64,000 bases of DNA from Ianthella basta (lineage: Eukaryota; Porifera; Demospongiae; Verongiida; Ianthellidae), in NCBI GenBank assembly GCA_964019415.1, contig OZ025886.1, positions 6,664,752-6,728,751 on the forward strand, given 5' to 3'. Within the stretch, counting starts at the first letter, position 1, and every line of letters starts with the position of its first letter. Below the pieces are notes generated by a model. That model did not search any database, had not been told where the DNA came from, and worked only from the letters and a program-made list of their open reading frames with translations. The position numbers and the translations under genes are program-made. Below, piece by piece: positions 11,312 to 22,477 of this stretch.

Positions 11312-11459
11312 TAAGATATGACAAGGTAAGATTTGGCAAGATTTGGCAAGATATGACAAGGTAAGATTAGGCAAAATTTGGCAAGATATGACAATGTAAG
11401 ATTTGGCAAGATTTGGCGAGATATGACAAGGTAAGATTTGGCAAGATTTGGCAAGATAT
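11312..11459 (-). repeat. Satellite C, short block between foldback and Gypsy element
   Basis: About four 35-bp units of satellite C lie between the first foldback insertion and the first LTR retrotransposon. Orientation and variants match the flanking blocks. Nothing else is seen here. Confidence 0.9.
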
Positions 11460-11553
11460 TGTTGTGAAGGCATGTCTCCCAGAGGCTCCGATCACCTGCT
11501 GTCATGTAACAATGTGTAGTGCCACTTTGTCTAGAACTTTTGACACATGCATC

Positions 11554-11560
11554 TATAAAA
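11554..11560 (+). promoter_or_regulatory. TATA-like box in 5' LTR
   Basis: TATAAAA lies 46 bp before the AATAAA signal, in the position of a U3 core promoter for the element transcript. The identical box is at 16967-16973 in the 3' LTR. Function is inferred from motif and position. Confidence 0.7.
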
Positions 11561-11599
11561 GATCACCTCCTCCCTCTGTAAGTGCTGCTGTTGTTGTTC

Positions 11600-11605
11600 A
11601 ATAAA
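11600..11605 (+). promoter_or_regulatory. Polyadenylation signal in 5' LTR
   Basis: AATAAA in the LTR; the equivalent hexamer at 17013-17018 in the 3' LTR would be the one used to end the element RNA. Function is inferred from the motif and from its place downstream of the TATA box. Confidence 0.65.
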
Positions 11606-11714
11606 GCTCCCTGATTCACGTTACCAGTGTCCGTTCGCGTAGTGCCTGTCCCTTACCCTGTCCTCGCTGTCTGGACTTGTCCCATGTACCCCGTGCCCAC
11701 GACAACGGTACAAT

Positions 11715-11731
11715 TGGTGTCAGAAGTGGGA
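11715..11731 (+). other. Primer-binding site of Gypsy element 1
   Basis: TGGTGTCAGAAGTGGGA starts two bases after the 5' LTR. TGG is complementary to the CCA end of a tRNA, as expected for minus-strand priming. I do not assign the tRNA species by eye. Confidence 0.8.
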
Positions 11732-11736
11732 TCTAG

Positions 11737-13008
11737 ATGAGTACCAGAGCGACAACCAAGATGGAGGCTCTTCTTGAGGAGGTGATCCAGCAGAACGAAA
11801 AGATAGTCCGGCGAATGGACGAGCAGTCGGAGCAAATTAGCGAGCATCTGAGGATGCTGAGTCAGCAGCAGTCGGAACGAGTAGACGGTATCGCCCAGAA
11901 GCAAAAGGAGACTGAACAGGAAGTCAGTGCCATCGCAGGAGATTTGAGCTCCGTAAAGCTGACCGTTGAGGGTCGGCTGAGTGTAATGGAGAGCTCAGTA
12001 TCAGGACTGACGAATCAGCTCCGCACCGAGGTCGGAGAAAGCCGCGAGTCACTGAAGCAGGAACTTCGCGTGGAGCTACTACGGGAGCTTGGAGCTACAC
12101 CCGGTCTTCGCCCTGCTGCGCGCCCCTTCACGCCTTCGGACCCGAATACAGAAGCAATTGGAGGGCAGACTAATCGGGTTGGGGACACCAGTGCAGCGGG
12201 CAGGACACCCCTCACCCCGAGTGTGGTACAACAGCGCCCTGCACCATTCGATGGGACGCTTGCTTGGGACGCCTACCATGCCCAATTTGAGTTGTTGGCA
12301 GAAATGAATAGGTGGGACCGCTCAGAGAAGGCCACTTATCTGGCCATCAGTCTAAAAGGGGCTGCAGCCACCGTATTGACAAACCTCCCTCCGGAGAAGC
12401 GCCATGACTATGCAGCCCTGACTACAGCACTGGACTCCCGATTTGGTGCGACACACCAGACTGAACTGAACAGGATGCGCCTCAAGTCCAGAACCCGTCA
12501 CAGAGATGAGACCTTGGCTGAGCTGGCAGAAGATGTTGAACGCCTTACACGCCTTGCATACCCAGGAGCAACCGAAGACATGATCCAGGTTCTTGCACAA
12601 GACCAATTCGTAGATGCTTTGGTGGAAGAGGACGTGAGGCTCCGTATTCGCCAGAACAAGCCAGTGACATTGCGTGACGCCTTGAGGATTGCTCTGGAAC
12701 TGGAGTCTTATCAACTAGCCAGTAGGCAGCGAGTGAAATATGTGAGAGAAGCCCAGTCGCTGGAGGATGGATACGCAGTGCAACAGCAGGTGTCCACAGC
12801 TACAGCCAGGGAAGACATCCTACAGCAACTGGTAGATGCTATTCGTGGTGATGCAAGCTCACTCCCATTCAGAAGGAAACCAGGCAGAGGAAATGCCTTG
12901 ACTTGCTGGGAGTGTGGGGAGAAAGGCCACCTTAGACGAGAGTGCCCTCGGCTGCAGAAGAAGCAGCAGGGGGGGGATACGGTGTCCCGTCCGGGAAACG
13001 GGCAGTAG
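11737..13008 (+). CDS. Gag polyprotein of Gypsy element 1
   Basis: The 423-residue product would assemble the virus-like particle and package element RNA. Residues about 10-125 are rich in Gln, Glu, Ser and Leu with heptad-like spacing and probably form a coiled coil. Residues about 165-330 resemble a retrotransposon gag capsid-type region (PFDG motif, then Leu- and Arg-rich helices around LKGAAATVL and RFGATHQTEL). A single zinc knuckle CX2CX4HX4C occupies residues 390-403 (CWECGEKGHLRREC), the nucleic-acid-binding nucleocapsid. The start is the first ATG after the primer-binding site, 25 bp from the LTR. The 3' end overlaps the pol frame, which lies in the -1 relation; translation of pol probably uses the frameshift typical of the family. 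Identification as gag is firm; particle function is inferred. Confidence 0.93.
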   Translation: MSTRATTKMEALLEEVIQQNEKIVRRMDEQSEQISEHLRMLSQQQSERVDGIAQKQKETEQEVSAIAGDLSSVKLTVEGRLSVMESSVSGLTNQLRTEVGESRESLKQELRVELLRELGATPGLRPAARPFTPSDPNTEAIGGQTNRVGDTSAAGRTPLTPSVVQQRPAPFDGTLAWDAYHAQFELLAEMNRWDRSEKATYLAISLKGAAATVLTNLPPEKRHDYAALTTALDSRFGATHQTELNRMRLKSRTRHRDETLAELAEDVERLTRLAYPGATEDMIQVLAQDQFVDALVEEDVRLRIRQNKPVTLRDALRIALELESYQLASRQRVKYVREAQSLEDGYAVQQQVSTATAREDILQQLVDAIRGDASSLPFRRKPGRGNALTCWECGEKGHLRRECPRLQKKQQGGDTVSRPGNGQ

Positions 13009-16000
13009 CCGGGCTTGCGGGGCAAAGCTCGGCTGGGACATCTACAGCCCCCATAGTAAATGAATTTGACATCTTCAAGACGGGATCTATTAACAGCGGA
13101 GGAGACAGCCTGACAGTTCCGGGAACCATCAATGGGAGACCCTGTGAGTTGACTGTTGATACTGGTAGTAACATCTCTATTGTCAGACCTGACATACTCA
13201 GAGGAATTAACCATAACCTGATACATCCTGTTAGCAGCTGTCTCAGAACCGTAACTGGAGAAAGAGCCCCTATCCATGGAAAGGGACTGTTACACCTTGG
13301 CATCGGATCCCTTGTAGTCCAGCAGGAGCTCTGGGTTGCAGACATACATGACGAGTGTATCCTTGGACTTGACTTCCTGCAGTCAAATGGATGTCAGGTA
13401 AACCTTCGAGACCAAGCCCTGGTCATTGGTGATGAGGAGTTTCCCTTGAGGAAGCCATCAACCAGTCCACGACCAAACTGCTGCAGGGTTGTGTTGACAA
13501 AGAAAGTTTGTTTGGCCCCACTGGCAGAGGCAATTGTCCCTGTGGAAGTAGACCCAGTCCACACCGACTACAGAGTGGGGCTCCTGGAGCAGACCCAGCC
13601 ATCACCCTTTGGGAGCCTACTGGTGGGGAGGACACTTGTTGACCTGGAAAAAGACAGGGTCCCTTTGAGAGTAATGAACCTCTCCCATCAGCCACTAACT
13701 CTCAAGAAGGGGACCGAGGTGGCACATTGCAATCTGGTCAGTGCCATTATTGTTCCAGATGAGGCCATTAGCTGTGAAGAACCTATGGAGAATGTTCGGA
13801 GAACCAGATCAGTGGAAATCTTACCCACCCACCTGAGGGACCTGTATAACCGCAGTATCATAGGGCTGGAAGAAGCAAAGCACCCAGAAGTGCACCAGCT
13901 CTTATGTTGTTATTCCGATGTCTTTTCCACAGGTCCAGAAGATATTGGGTGTACTGACCTGGTTAAGCACCACATCAATACTGGCCAAGCCGCACCGGTG
14001 CGCCAACCACCCAGACGACTTCCCCTAGCGAAGAGAGAAGAAGCAGAGAAAGCTGTCCGAGAGATGAAAGAGCGAGATGTAATTGAGCCATCCGCAAGTC
14101 CCTGGTCATCACCTATTGTGCTCGTACAAAAGAAAGATGGAGGTATGAGGTTTTGTGTTGATTACCGCAAGTTGAATGATGTTACACACAAGGACTCCTA
14201 TCCATTGCCACGAATAGATGACACTCTCGAGGCCTTATCAGGAGCAAAGTGGTTTTCTGCACTTGATCTCAAGAGCGGTTATTGGCAAGTTCAACTGGAT
14301 GACAACTCCAAAGAAAAAACTGCCTTTTCAACTGGGAGTGGGCTATGGCAGTTCAAGGTTATGCCGTTTGGACTTTGCAATGCCCCGGCCACCTTTGAAC
14401 GGTTGATGGAACAGGTTCTAGTTGGGCTACCCACATCCATAGCCCTCGTTTACCTGGATGACATCCTTGTACCTGGACGTACCTTTTCCCAGGAGCTTGC
14501 CAACCTGAGACAAGTGTTTGAACGGCTGAGGGAGGCTAAACTGAAGTTGTCACCAAAGAAGTGCACTCTTTTCCAGAAGGAAGTGAACTACTTGGGTCAT
14601 GTAGTCAATGAAAAGGGCATCTCCCCAGACCCCTGCAAGGTTGAGGCAGTCAAGTCCTGGCCTAAGCCTACTACGGCTACCGAAGTGAAGAGCTTCCTGG
14701 GCCTTTGCTCCTACTACCGGCGATTCATCAGTTTCTTTGCCGACATTGCACACCCCCTACATCAGAGTGCCACAGTCTCTCCTTTTGAGTGGACACAGGA
14801 AGCTGATGATGCCTTCAGCAAACTAAAGCAGATGCTGACAGAGTCCCCTATTCTTGCCTATCCGCAACTGGATGTTGAGTTTGTGCTTGACACCGATGCA
14901 AGTAGCACTGGCATCGGTGCTGTTCTTTCACAGCAGGTTAATGGACAAGAGAGGGTGGTTGCTTATTTCAGTCGCGCCTTGAAAGCACCAGAACGCCACT
15001 ATTGTGTGACCCGTAAAGAGCTACTGGCCATGGTGAAGGCAATCAGGCACTTTCATGCTTACCTGTATGGTAGGAAGTTTCGGCTTCGCACTGATCATTC
15101 AGCTCTTCGTTGGTTGTTGAACTTCCGGCACCCAGAGGGCCAGACTGCCAGATGGATTGAGAGTCTCCAGCAGTATGATTTCTCAGTGGAGCACAGGCCC
15201 GGTGTTCAACACACCAATGCAGATGCACTCTCAAGACGGCCGTGCCTGAGAGATACTTGTAAGCACTGTGAACGATTGGAGTCACGAGAGTGGGGGAACA
15301 AGCCTCATGACCATATAACTGGTCAAGATGTACCACAGGTAGCCACGCTTGCCTTGAGTGGACCAGAACCCACTGGAGGCAGGTCTTGGGAGAATCTGAG
15401 AGAAGCCCAGCTGTGTGATCCAGAGATCAAGCCAGTGTTAGAATGGATGGAGAGAAGTAAGGACAAGCCTTCATGGGAGGAGACTGCATCCCACCCTCCA
15501 GCCACAAAAGTTTATTGTGCCCAGTGGGAGAGTTTGAAAATCTTCCATGGAGTGTTGTATCGACTCTGGGAGACACCATCTGGAGATGCCACTGTCAGGC
15601 AGCTGGTGCTCCCCAAGTCCCTGAGAAGGGAGGTTCTGCAGGAGTTGCACAATGCCCCAACTTCAGGACACTTGGGCATGGCTAAGACCCTCAGTCGTGT
15701 CAGGGAGAGATTCTATTGGCTCCAGTGTAGACGTGATGTCCAGGAGTGGTGTCGAAGCTGTGATCTGTGTGCACAGAAGAGAGGACCTCAGAGAAAACCT
15801 AAAGCCCCGCTGAGGACATACAATGTGGGATCCCCTTTGGAGCGCATAGCCATCGATGTACTGGGCCCACTACCCCCTACAGAAGCAGGCAACAAGTATA
15901 TCCTTGTCATTGCGGATTACTTCACCAAATGGGTGGAAGCCTATCCAATGGTCAATCAAGAAGCGGGGACCATAGCAGAACTACTGGTCCAGGAATTTAT

Positions 16001-16832
16001 CAGCCGGTTTGGGATGCCGTTAATAATTCACACTGACCAGGGGCGAAATTTTGAGTCAGCTTTATTTGCTGAGATGTGCAAGTTACTAGACATCCAGAAG
16101 ACCAGAACAACTCCCTACCATCCACAGTCAGATGGCATGGTTGAACGATTCAATAGGACCTTGGAAGCCTTACTTTCTAAGTTCGTTGATCACAACCAGA
16201 AGGACTGGGACGAGCACCTCCAGATTCTCCTAATGTCCTACCGTTCAGCCGTCCATGAGAGTACTGGTTGCTCTCCAGCCAAGCTGATGATGGGGAGAGA
16301 ACTGACTCTGCCAGTTGACTTGACATTTGGTAGACCTGAAGAAGAGGAGCCTCAGACAACTGTGGAGTACACCAATGCCCTGCACGAGCGATATGAGAGG
16401 GTCCATGACTTTGCCAGAAACCATCTCAAGCTGGTGACGGACAGAATGCGGCAGAGGTACGACTCGTCACCGGAGTGTCACAGGCTGCAACCAGGTGACG
16501 CAGTCTGGCTCCACAACCCACAGCGGACTAAAGGCCTTTCCCCTAAGCTTCAACGCCCATGGCAGGGCCCTTTCACCATCATTAAACGGATCAATGATGT
16601 AGTCTACAGGATCAAGCTCAGTCCAACTGCAAAGCCAAAAGTGGTTCACAGAAATAGACTGTGGAGCTATACTGGGGCTAGCCCTCCAACCTGGTTCCGG
16701 GCCCTGGAGCAAACAATTTCAGCGCCCTGCACCACTACTGATCCTCAGGCTGATTCGGTACCTAGGGACTCATCAAGCCAACCGAGAAGGAGCAGTCGGA
16801 CCAGACGCCCTCCTGATCGTTATCACAGTTGA
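12942..16832 (+). CDS. Pol polyprotein of Gypsy element 1 (PR-RT-RH-IN)
   Basis: The frame holds 1296 codons from its first ATG; as this is the -1 frame to gag, that ATG is probably not the real start. In order: aspartic protease with DTG at residues 73-75; reverse transcriptase with YLDD at 504-507 preceded by the MPFGLCNAP block; RNase H with the DTD pair at 650-652 and a TDHSALRWL block; integrase with an N-terminal HHCC zinc domain (GHLGMAKT...CRSCDLC) and catalytic D972, D1032, E1068 (D-D-35-E). A GPF-type module (WQGPFTIIKRIND) follows, then a Ser/Arg/Pro-rich tail. It would copy element RNA into DNA and insert it. No chromodomain was recognised. All catalytic residues I looked for are present, so the element appears competent on paper. 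Assignment to Ty3/Gypsy is secure. Confidence 0.95.
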   Translation: MPSAAEEAAGGGYGVPSGKRAVAGLAGQSSAGTSTAPIVNEFDIFKTGSINSGGDSLTVPGTINGRPCELTVDTGSNISIVRPDILRGINHNLIHPVSSCLRTVTGERAPIHGKGLLHLGIGSLVVQQELWVADIHDECILGLDFLQSNGCQVNLRDQALVIGDEEFPLRKPSTSPRPNCCRVVLTKKVCLAPLAEAIVPVEVDPVHTDYRVGLLEQTQPSPFGSLLVGRTLVDLEKDRVPLRVMNLSHQPLTLKKGTEVAHCNLVSAIIVPDEAISCEEPMENVRRTRSVEILPTHLRDLYNRSIIGLEEAKHPEVHQLLCCYSDVFSTGPEDIGCTDLVKHHINTGQAAPVRQPPRRLPLAKREEAEKAVREMKERDVIEPSASPWSSPIVLVQKKDGGMRFCVDYRKLNDVTHKDSYPLPRIDDTLEALSGAKWFSALDLKSGYWQVQLDDNSKEKTAFSTGSGLWQFKVMPFGLCNAPATFERLMEQVLVGLPTSIALVYLDDILVPGRTFSQELANLRQVFERLREAKLKLSPKKCTLFQKEVNYLGHVVNEKGISPDPCKVEAVKSWPKPTTATEVKSFLGLCSYYRRFISFFADIAHPLHQSATVSPFEWTQEADDAFSKLKQMLTESPILAYPQLDVEFVLDTDASSTGIGAVLSQQVNGQERVVAYFSRALKAPERHYCVTRKELLAMVKAIRHFHAYLYGRKFRLRTDHSALRWLLNFRHPEGQTARWIESLQQYDFSVEHRPGVQHTNADALSRRPCLRDTCKHCERLESREWGNKPHDHITGQDVPQVATLALSGPEPTGGRSWENLREAQLCDPEIKPVLEWMERSKDKPSWEETASHPPATKVYCAQWESLKIFHGVLYRLWETPSGDATVRQLVLPKSLRREVLQELHNAPTSGHLGMAKTLSRVRERFYWLQCRRDVQEWCRSCDLCAQKRGPQRKPKAPLRTYNVGSPLERIAIDVLGPLPPTEAGNKYILVIADYFTKWVEAYPMVNQEAGTIAELLVQEFISRFGMPLIIHTDQGRNFESALFAEMCKLLDIQKTRTTPYHPQSDGMVERFNRTLEALLSKFVDHNQKDWDEHLQILLMSYRSAVHESTGCSPAKLMMGRELTLPVDLTFGRPEEEEPQTTVEYTNALHERYERVHDFARNHLKLVTDRMRQRYDSSPECHRLQPGDAVWLHNPQRTKGLSPKLQRPWQGPFTIIKRINDVVYRIKLSPTAKPKVVHRNRLWSYTGASPPTWFRALEQTISAPCTTTDPQADSVPRDSSSQPRRSSRTRRPPDRYHS

Positions 16833-16860
16833 TTGAGGAACCAAACCCAGTGTGAAGTTA

Positions 16861-16872
16861 AGGAGGGGAGAG
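16861..16872 (+). other. Polypurine tract of Gypsy element 1
   Basis: AGGAGGGGAGAG lies directly before the 3' LTR and is all purine. It is the expected primer site for plus-strand DNA synthesis. Confidence 0.85.
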
Positions 16873-17125
16873 TGTTGTGAAGGCATGTCTCCCAGAGGCT
16901 CCGATCACCTGCTGTCATGTAACAATGTGTAGTGCCACTTTGTCTAGAACTTTTGACACATGCATCTATAAAAGATCACCTCCTCCCTCTGTAAGTGCTG
17001 CTGTTGTTGTTCAATAAAGCTCCCTGATTCACGTTACCAGTGTCCGTTCGCGTAGTGCCTGTCCCTTACCCTGTCCTCGCTGTCTGGACTTGTCCCATGT
17101 ACCCTGTGCCCACGACAACGGTACA
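16873..17125 (+). repeat. 3' LTR of Gypsy element 1
   Basis: Same length as the 5' LTR (253 bp) with one base difference seen. It is followed directly by ATAT, the duplicated target, and then by satellite C. It contains TATAAAA at 16967-16973 and AATAAA at 17013-17018. Confidence 0.96.
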
Positions 17126-17128
17126 ATA

Positions 17129-18500
17129 TGACAAGGTAAGATTAGTCAAGATTTGGCAAGATATGAAAAGTAAGAATAGGCAAGATTTGGCAAAATATGA
17201 CAACTTAAAGGTAAGGCTTGGCAAGATTTGGCAAGATATGACATGGTAAGATCAGGCAAGATTTGGCAAGATATGACAAGGTAAGATTTGGGAAGATTTG
17301 GCAAGATATGACAATTAAGGTAAGATTCGGCAAGATTTGGCAAAATATGACAAGGTAAGATTTGGCAAGATTAGGCAAGATACGACAAGGTAAGATTAGG
17401 CAAGATTTGGTAAGATATGACAAGGTAAGATTTGGCAAGATTAGGCAAGATACGACAAGGTAAGATTAGGCAAGATTTGGTAAGATATGCCAAGGTAAGA
17501 TTTGGCAAGATTTGGCAAGATATGACAAGGTAATATTTGGCAAGATTTGGCAAGATATGACAAAATAAGATTTGGCAACATATGACAAGGTAAGATTAAG
17601 CAAGATTTGGTAAGATATGACAAGGTAAGATTTGGCAAGATTTGGCAAGATATGACATGGTAAGATTTGGCAAGATTTGGCGAGATATGACAAGGTAAGA
17701 TTTGGCAAGATTTGGCAAGATATGACAAGGTAAGATTAGTCAAGATTTGGCAAGATATGAAAAAGTAAGAATAGGCAAGATTTGGCAAAATATGACAACT
17801 TAAAGGTAAGGCTTGGCAAGATTTGGCAAGATATGACATGGTAAGATCAGGCAAGATTTGGCAAGATATGACAAGGTAAGATTTGGGAAGATTTGGCAAG
17901 ATATGACAATTAAGGTAAGATTTGGCAAGATTTGGCAAAATATGACAAGGTAAGATTTGGCAAGATTAGGCAAGATACGACAAGGTAAGATTAGGCAAGA
18001 TTTGGCAACATATGACAAGGTAAGATTAAGCAAGATTTAAATTTGGTAAGATATGACAAGGTAAGATTTGGCAAGATTTGGCAAGATATGACATGGTAAG
18101 ATTTGGCAAGATTTGGCGAGATATGACAAGGTAAGATTTGGCAAGATTTGGCAAGATATGACAAGGTAAGATTAGTCAAGATTTGGCAAGATATGAAAAA
18201 GTAAGAATAGGCAAGATTTGGCAAAATAAGACAACTTAAAGGTAAGGCTTGGCAAGATTTGGCAAGATATGACATGGTAAGATCAGGCAAGATTTGGCAA
18301 GATATGACAAGGTAAGATTTGGGAAGATTTGGCAAGATATGACAATTAAGGTAAGATTCGGCAAGATTTGGCAAAATATGACAAGGTAAGATTTGGCAAG
18401 ATTAGGCAAGATACGACAAGGTAAGATTAGGCAAGATTTGGTAAGATATGACAAGGTAAGATTTGGCAAGATTAGGCAAGATACGACAAGGTAAGATTAG
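17129..18500. repeat. Overlapping duplications, main period about 1031 bp
   Basis: The marker series GATTAGTCAAG, GAATAGGCAAG, ACAACTTAAAGGTAAGGC, ACATGGTAAGATCAGG and ACAATTAAGGTAAG runs from 17138. It recurs from about 17734 and again from about 18170. The first and third runs are 1031 bp apart and the second and third about 435 bp apart, so the array was copied in nested steps. Confidence 0.65.
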
Positions 18501-18689
18501 GCAAGATTTGGTAAGATATGCCAAGGTAAGATTTGGCAAGATTTGGTAAGATATGACAAGGTAATATTTGGCAAGATTTGGCAAGATATGACAAAATAAG
18601 ATTTGGCAAGATTTGGCAACATATGACAAGGTAAGATTAAGCAAGATTTGGTAAGATATGACAAGGTAAGATTTGGCAAGATTTGGCAA

Positions 18690-21600
18690 GATATGACATG
18701 GTAAGATTTGGCAAGATTTGGCAAGATATGACGGTAAGATTAAGCAAGATTTGGCAAGATATGAAAAAGTAAGATTAGGCAAGATTTGGCAAGATATTAC
18801 ATGGTAAGATTTGGCAAGATTTGGCAAGATATGACAAGGTAAGATTTGGCAAGATTAGGCAAGATATGACAAGGTAAGATTAGGCAAGATTTGGTAAGAT
18901 ATGCCAAGGTAAGATTTGGCAAGATTTGGCAAGATATGACAAGGTAAGATTAAGCAAGATTTGGCAAGATATGAAAAAGTAAGATTAGGCAGGATTTGGC
19001 AAGATATGAAAAAGTAAGATTAGGCAGGATTTGGCAAAATATGACATGGTAAGATTTGGTAAGATATGACAAGGTAAGATTTGGCAAGATTTGGCGAGAT
19101 ATGACAAGGTAAGATTAGGCAAGATTTGGCAAGATATGACAATGTAAGATTTGGCAAGATTTGGCGAGATATGACAAGGTAAGATTTGGCAAGATTTGGC
19201 AAGATACGACAAGGTAAGATTAGTCAAGATTTGGCAAGATATGAAAAAGTAAGAATAGGCAAGATTTGGCAAAATATGACAACTTAAAGGTAAGGCTTGG
19301 CAAGATTTGGCAAGATATGACATGGTAAGATCAGGCAAGATTTGGCAAGATAAGACAAGGTAAGATTTGGCAAGTTTAGGCAAGATATGACAAGGTAAGA
19401 TTTGGGAAGATTTGGCAAGATATGACAAGGTAAGATTCGGCAAGATTTGGCAAGATATGACAAGGTAAGATTTGGCAAGATTAGGCAAGATATGACATGG
19501 TAAAATTTGGCAAGATATGACAAGGTAAGATTAAGCGAGATTTGGCACGATATGACAAGGTAAGATTAGGCAAGATTTGGCAAGATATGACAAGGTAATA
19601 TTTGGTAAGATTTGGCAAGATATGACAAGGTAATATTTGGTAAGATTTGGCAAGATATGACAAGGTAAGATTAAGCAAGATTAGGCAAGCTATGACAAGG
19701 TAAGTTTAGGCAAAATTTGGTAAGATATGAAGGTAAGATTTGGCAAGAGTAGGCAAGATATGACAAGGTAAGGTTTGGCAAGATTAAGTAAGATTTGGCG
19801 AGATATGACAAGGTAAGATTTGGCAAGATTTTTCAAGATATGACAAGGTAAGATTAAGCAAGATTTGGCAAGATATGAAAAAGTAAGATTTGGCAAGATT
19901 TGGCAAGATATGATAAGTTAAAGGTAAGACTTGGCAAGATTTGGCAAGATATGACAAGGTAAAATCAGGCAAGATTTGGCAAGAGATGACAAGGTAAGAT
20001 TTGGCAAGATTAGGTAAGATATGACAAGGTAATATTTGGCAAGATTTGGCAAGATATGACAAGATAAGATTTGGCAAGATTTGGCAAGATATGAAGGTAA
20101 GATTATAAGCAAGATTTGGTAAGATATGACAAGGTAAGAATTGGAAAGATTTGGGAAGATATGACAAGGTAAGATTGAGCAAGATTTGGCAAGATATGAA
20201 AAAGTAAGATTAGGCAAGATTTGGCAAAATATGACATGGTAAGATTTGGCAAGATTTGGCATGATATGACAAGGTAAGATTTGGCAAGATTTGGCAAGAA
20301 ACGACAAGGTAAGATTAGGCAAGATTTGGCAAGATACGACAATGTAAGATTTGGCAAGAATTGGCGAGATATGACAAGGTAAGATTTGGCAAGATTTGGC
20401 AAGATATGACAAGCTAAGATTAGGCAAGATTTGGCAAGATATGACAAGGTAAGATTAGTCAAGATTTGGCAAGATATGAAAAAGTAAGAATAGGCAAGAT
20501 TTGGCCAGATATGACAACTTTAAGGTAAGGCTTGGCAAGATTTGGCAAGATATGACAAGGTAAGATCAGGCAAGATTTGGCTAGATATGACATGGTAAGA
20601 TTTGGCAAGATTTGGCAAGATATGACGGTAAGATTAAGCAAGATTTGGCAAGATATGAAAAAGTAAGATTAGGCAAGATTTGGCAAGATATTACATGGTA
20701 AGATTTGGCAAGATTTGGCAAGATATGACAAGGTAAGATTTGGCAAGATTAGGCAAGATATGACAAGGTAAGATTAGGCAAGATTTGGTAAGATATGCCA
20801 AGGTAAGATTTGGCAAGATTTGGCAAGATATGACAAGGTAAGATTAAGCAAGATTTGGCAAGATATGAAAAAGTAAGATTAGGCAGGATTTGGCAAGATA
20901 TGAAAAAGTAAGATTAGGCAGGATTTGGCAAAATATGACATGGTAAGATTTGGTAAGATATGACAAGGTAAGATTTGGCAAGATTTGGCGAGATATGACA
21001 AGGTAAGATTAGGCAAGATTTGGCAAGATATGACAATGTAAGATTTGGCAAGATTTGGCGAGATATGACAAGGTAAGATTTGGCAAGATTTGGCAAGATA
21101 CGACAAGGTAAGATTAGTCAAGATTTGGCAAGATATGAAAAAGTAAGAATAGGCAAGATTTGGCAAAATATGACAACTTAAAGGTAAGGCTTGGCAAGAT
21201 TTGGCAAGATATGACATGGTAAGATCAGGCAAGATTTGGCAAGATAAGACAAGGTAAGATTTGGCAAGTTTAGGCAAGATATGACAAGGTAAGATTTGGG
21301 AAGATTTGGCAAGATATGACAAGGTAAGATTCGGCAAGATTTGGCAAGATATGACAAGGTAAGATTTGGCAAGATTAGGCAAGATATGACATGGTAAAAT
21401 TTGGCAAGATATGACAAGGTAAGATTAAGCAAGATTTGGCACGATATGACAAGGTAAGATTAGGCAAGATTTGGCAAGATATGACAAGGTAATATTTGGT
21501 AAGATTTGGCAAGATATGACAAGGTAATATTTGGTAAGATTTGGCAAGATATGACAAGGTAAGATTAAGCAAGATTAGGCAAGCTATGACAAGGTAAGTT

Positions 21601-22477
21601 TAGGCAAAATTTGGTAAGATATGAAGGTAAGATTTGGCAAGAGTAGGCAAGATATGACAAGGTAAGGTTTGGCAAGATTAAGTAAGATTTGGCGAGATAT
21701 GACAAGGTAAGATTTGGCAAGATTTTTCAAGATATGACAAGGTAAGATTAAGCAAGATTTGGCAAGATATGAAAAAGTAAGATTTGGCAAGATTTGGCAA
21801 GATATGATAAGTTAAAGGTAAGACTTGGCAAGATTTGGCAAGATATGACAAGGTAAAATCAGGCAAGATTTGGCAAGAGATGACAAGGTAAGATTTGGCA
21901 AGATTAGGTAAGATATGACAAGGTAATATTTGGCAAGATTTTGCAAGATATGACAAGATAAGATTTGGCAAGATTTGGCAAGATATGAAGGTAAGATTAT
22001 AAGCAAGATTTGGTAAGATATGACAAGGTAAGAATTGGAAAGATTTGGGAAGATATGACAAGGTAAGATTGAGCAAGATTTGGCAAGATATGAAAAAGTA
22101 AGATTAGGCAAGATTTGGCAAAATATGACATGGTAAGATTTGGCAAGATTTGGCATGATATGACAAGGTAAGATTTGGCAAGATTTGGCAAGAAACGACA
22201 AGGTAAGATTAGGCAAGATTTGGCAAGATACGACAATGTAAGATTTGGCAAGAATTGGCGAGATATGACAAGGTAAGATTTGGCAAGATTTGGCAAGATA
22301 TGACAAGCTAAGATTAGGCAAGATTTGGCAAGATATGACAAGGTAAGATTAGTCAAGATTTGGCAAGATATGAAAAAGTAAGAATAGGCAAGATTTGGCC
22401 AGATATGACAACTTTAAGGTAAGGCTTGGCAAGATTTGGCAAGATATGACAAGGTAAGATCAGGCAAGATTTGGCTA
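18690..22477. repeat. Segmental tandem duplication, period 1894 bp
   Basis: Copy 1 (about 18690-20583) and copy 2 (about 20584-22477) carry the same series of variant units at a constant offset of 1894 bp. For example, the rare ATGACGGTAAG is at 18728 and 20622. Only a few base differences were noticed, for instance AAGCGAG versus AAGCAAG near 19527 and 21421. The period is close to 54 units of 35 bp. Ends are approximate because flanking units are similar. Confidence 0.88.

Larger units (their letters stand above)
11460..11712 (+). repeat. 5' LTR of Gypsy element 1
   Basis: The LTR starts TGTTGTGAAGG and ends GGTACA. It carries a TATA-like box and an AATAAA signal in the order expected for U3-R-U5. 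It matches the copy at 16873-17125 at all but one position (C here, T there, in the sequence GTACCCYGTGCC). Confidence 0.96.
11460..17125 (+). mobile_element. Ty3/Gypsy LTR retrotransposon 1 (whole-looking)
   Basis: A 5666-bp element is inserted in satellite C. The 253-bp LTRs begin TG and end CA, and the 4-bp satellite sequence ATAT flanks both ends (11456-11459 and 17126-17129). Inside are a primer-binding site, a gag frame with coiled coil and one CCHC knuckle, a pol frame in the order protease, reverse transcriptase, RNase H, integrase, and a polypurine tract. The domain order places it in Ty3/Gypsy (Metaviridae). I saw a single base difference between LTRs (252/253), which argues for a very recent insertion. 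Gag and pol frames overlap in the -1 relation, as is common in this family. It looks whole. Clade within Gypsy is not resolved by eye; a GPY/F-type module, not a chromodomain, follows the integrase core. Confidence 0.96.

Noticed and set aside
10812-11339. Minus-strand frame crossing the first foldback insertion
   Set aside because: Its non-repeat part is the translated hairpin, with no recognisable domain, and both ends are satellite.
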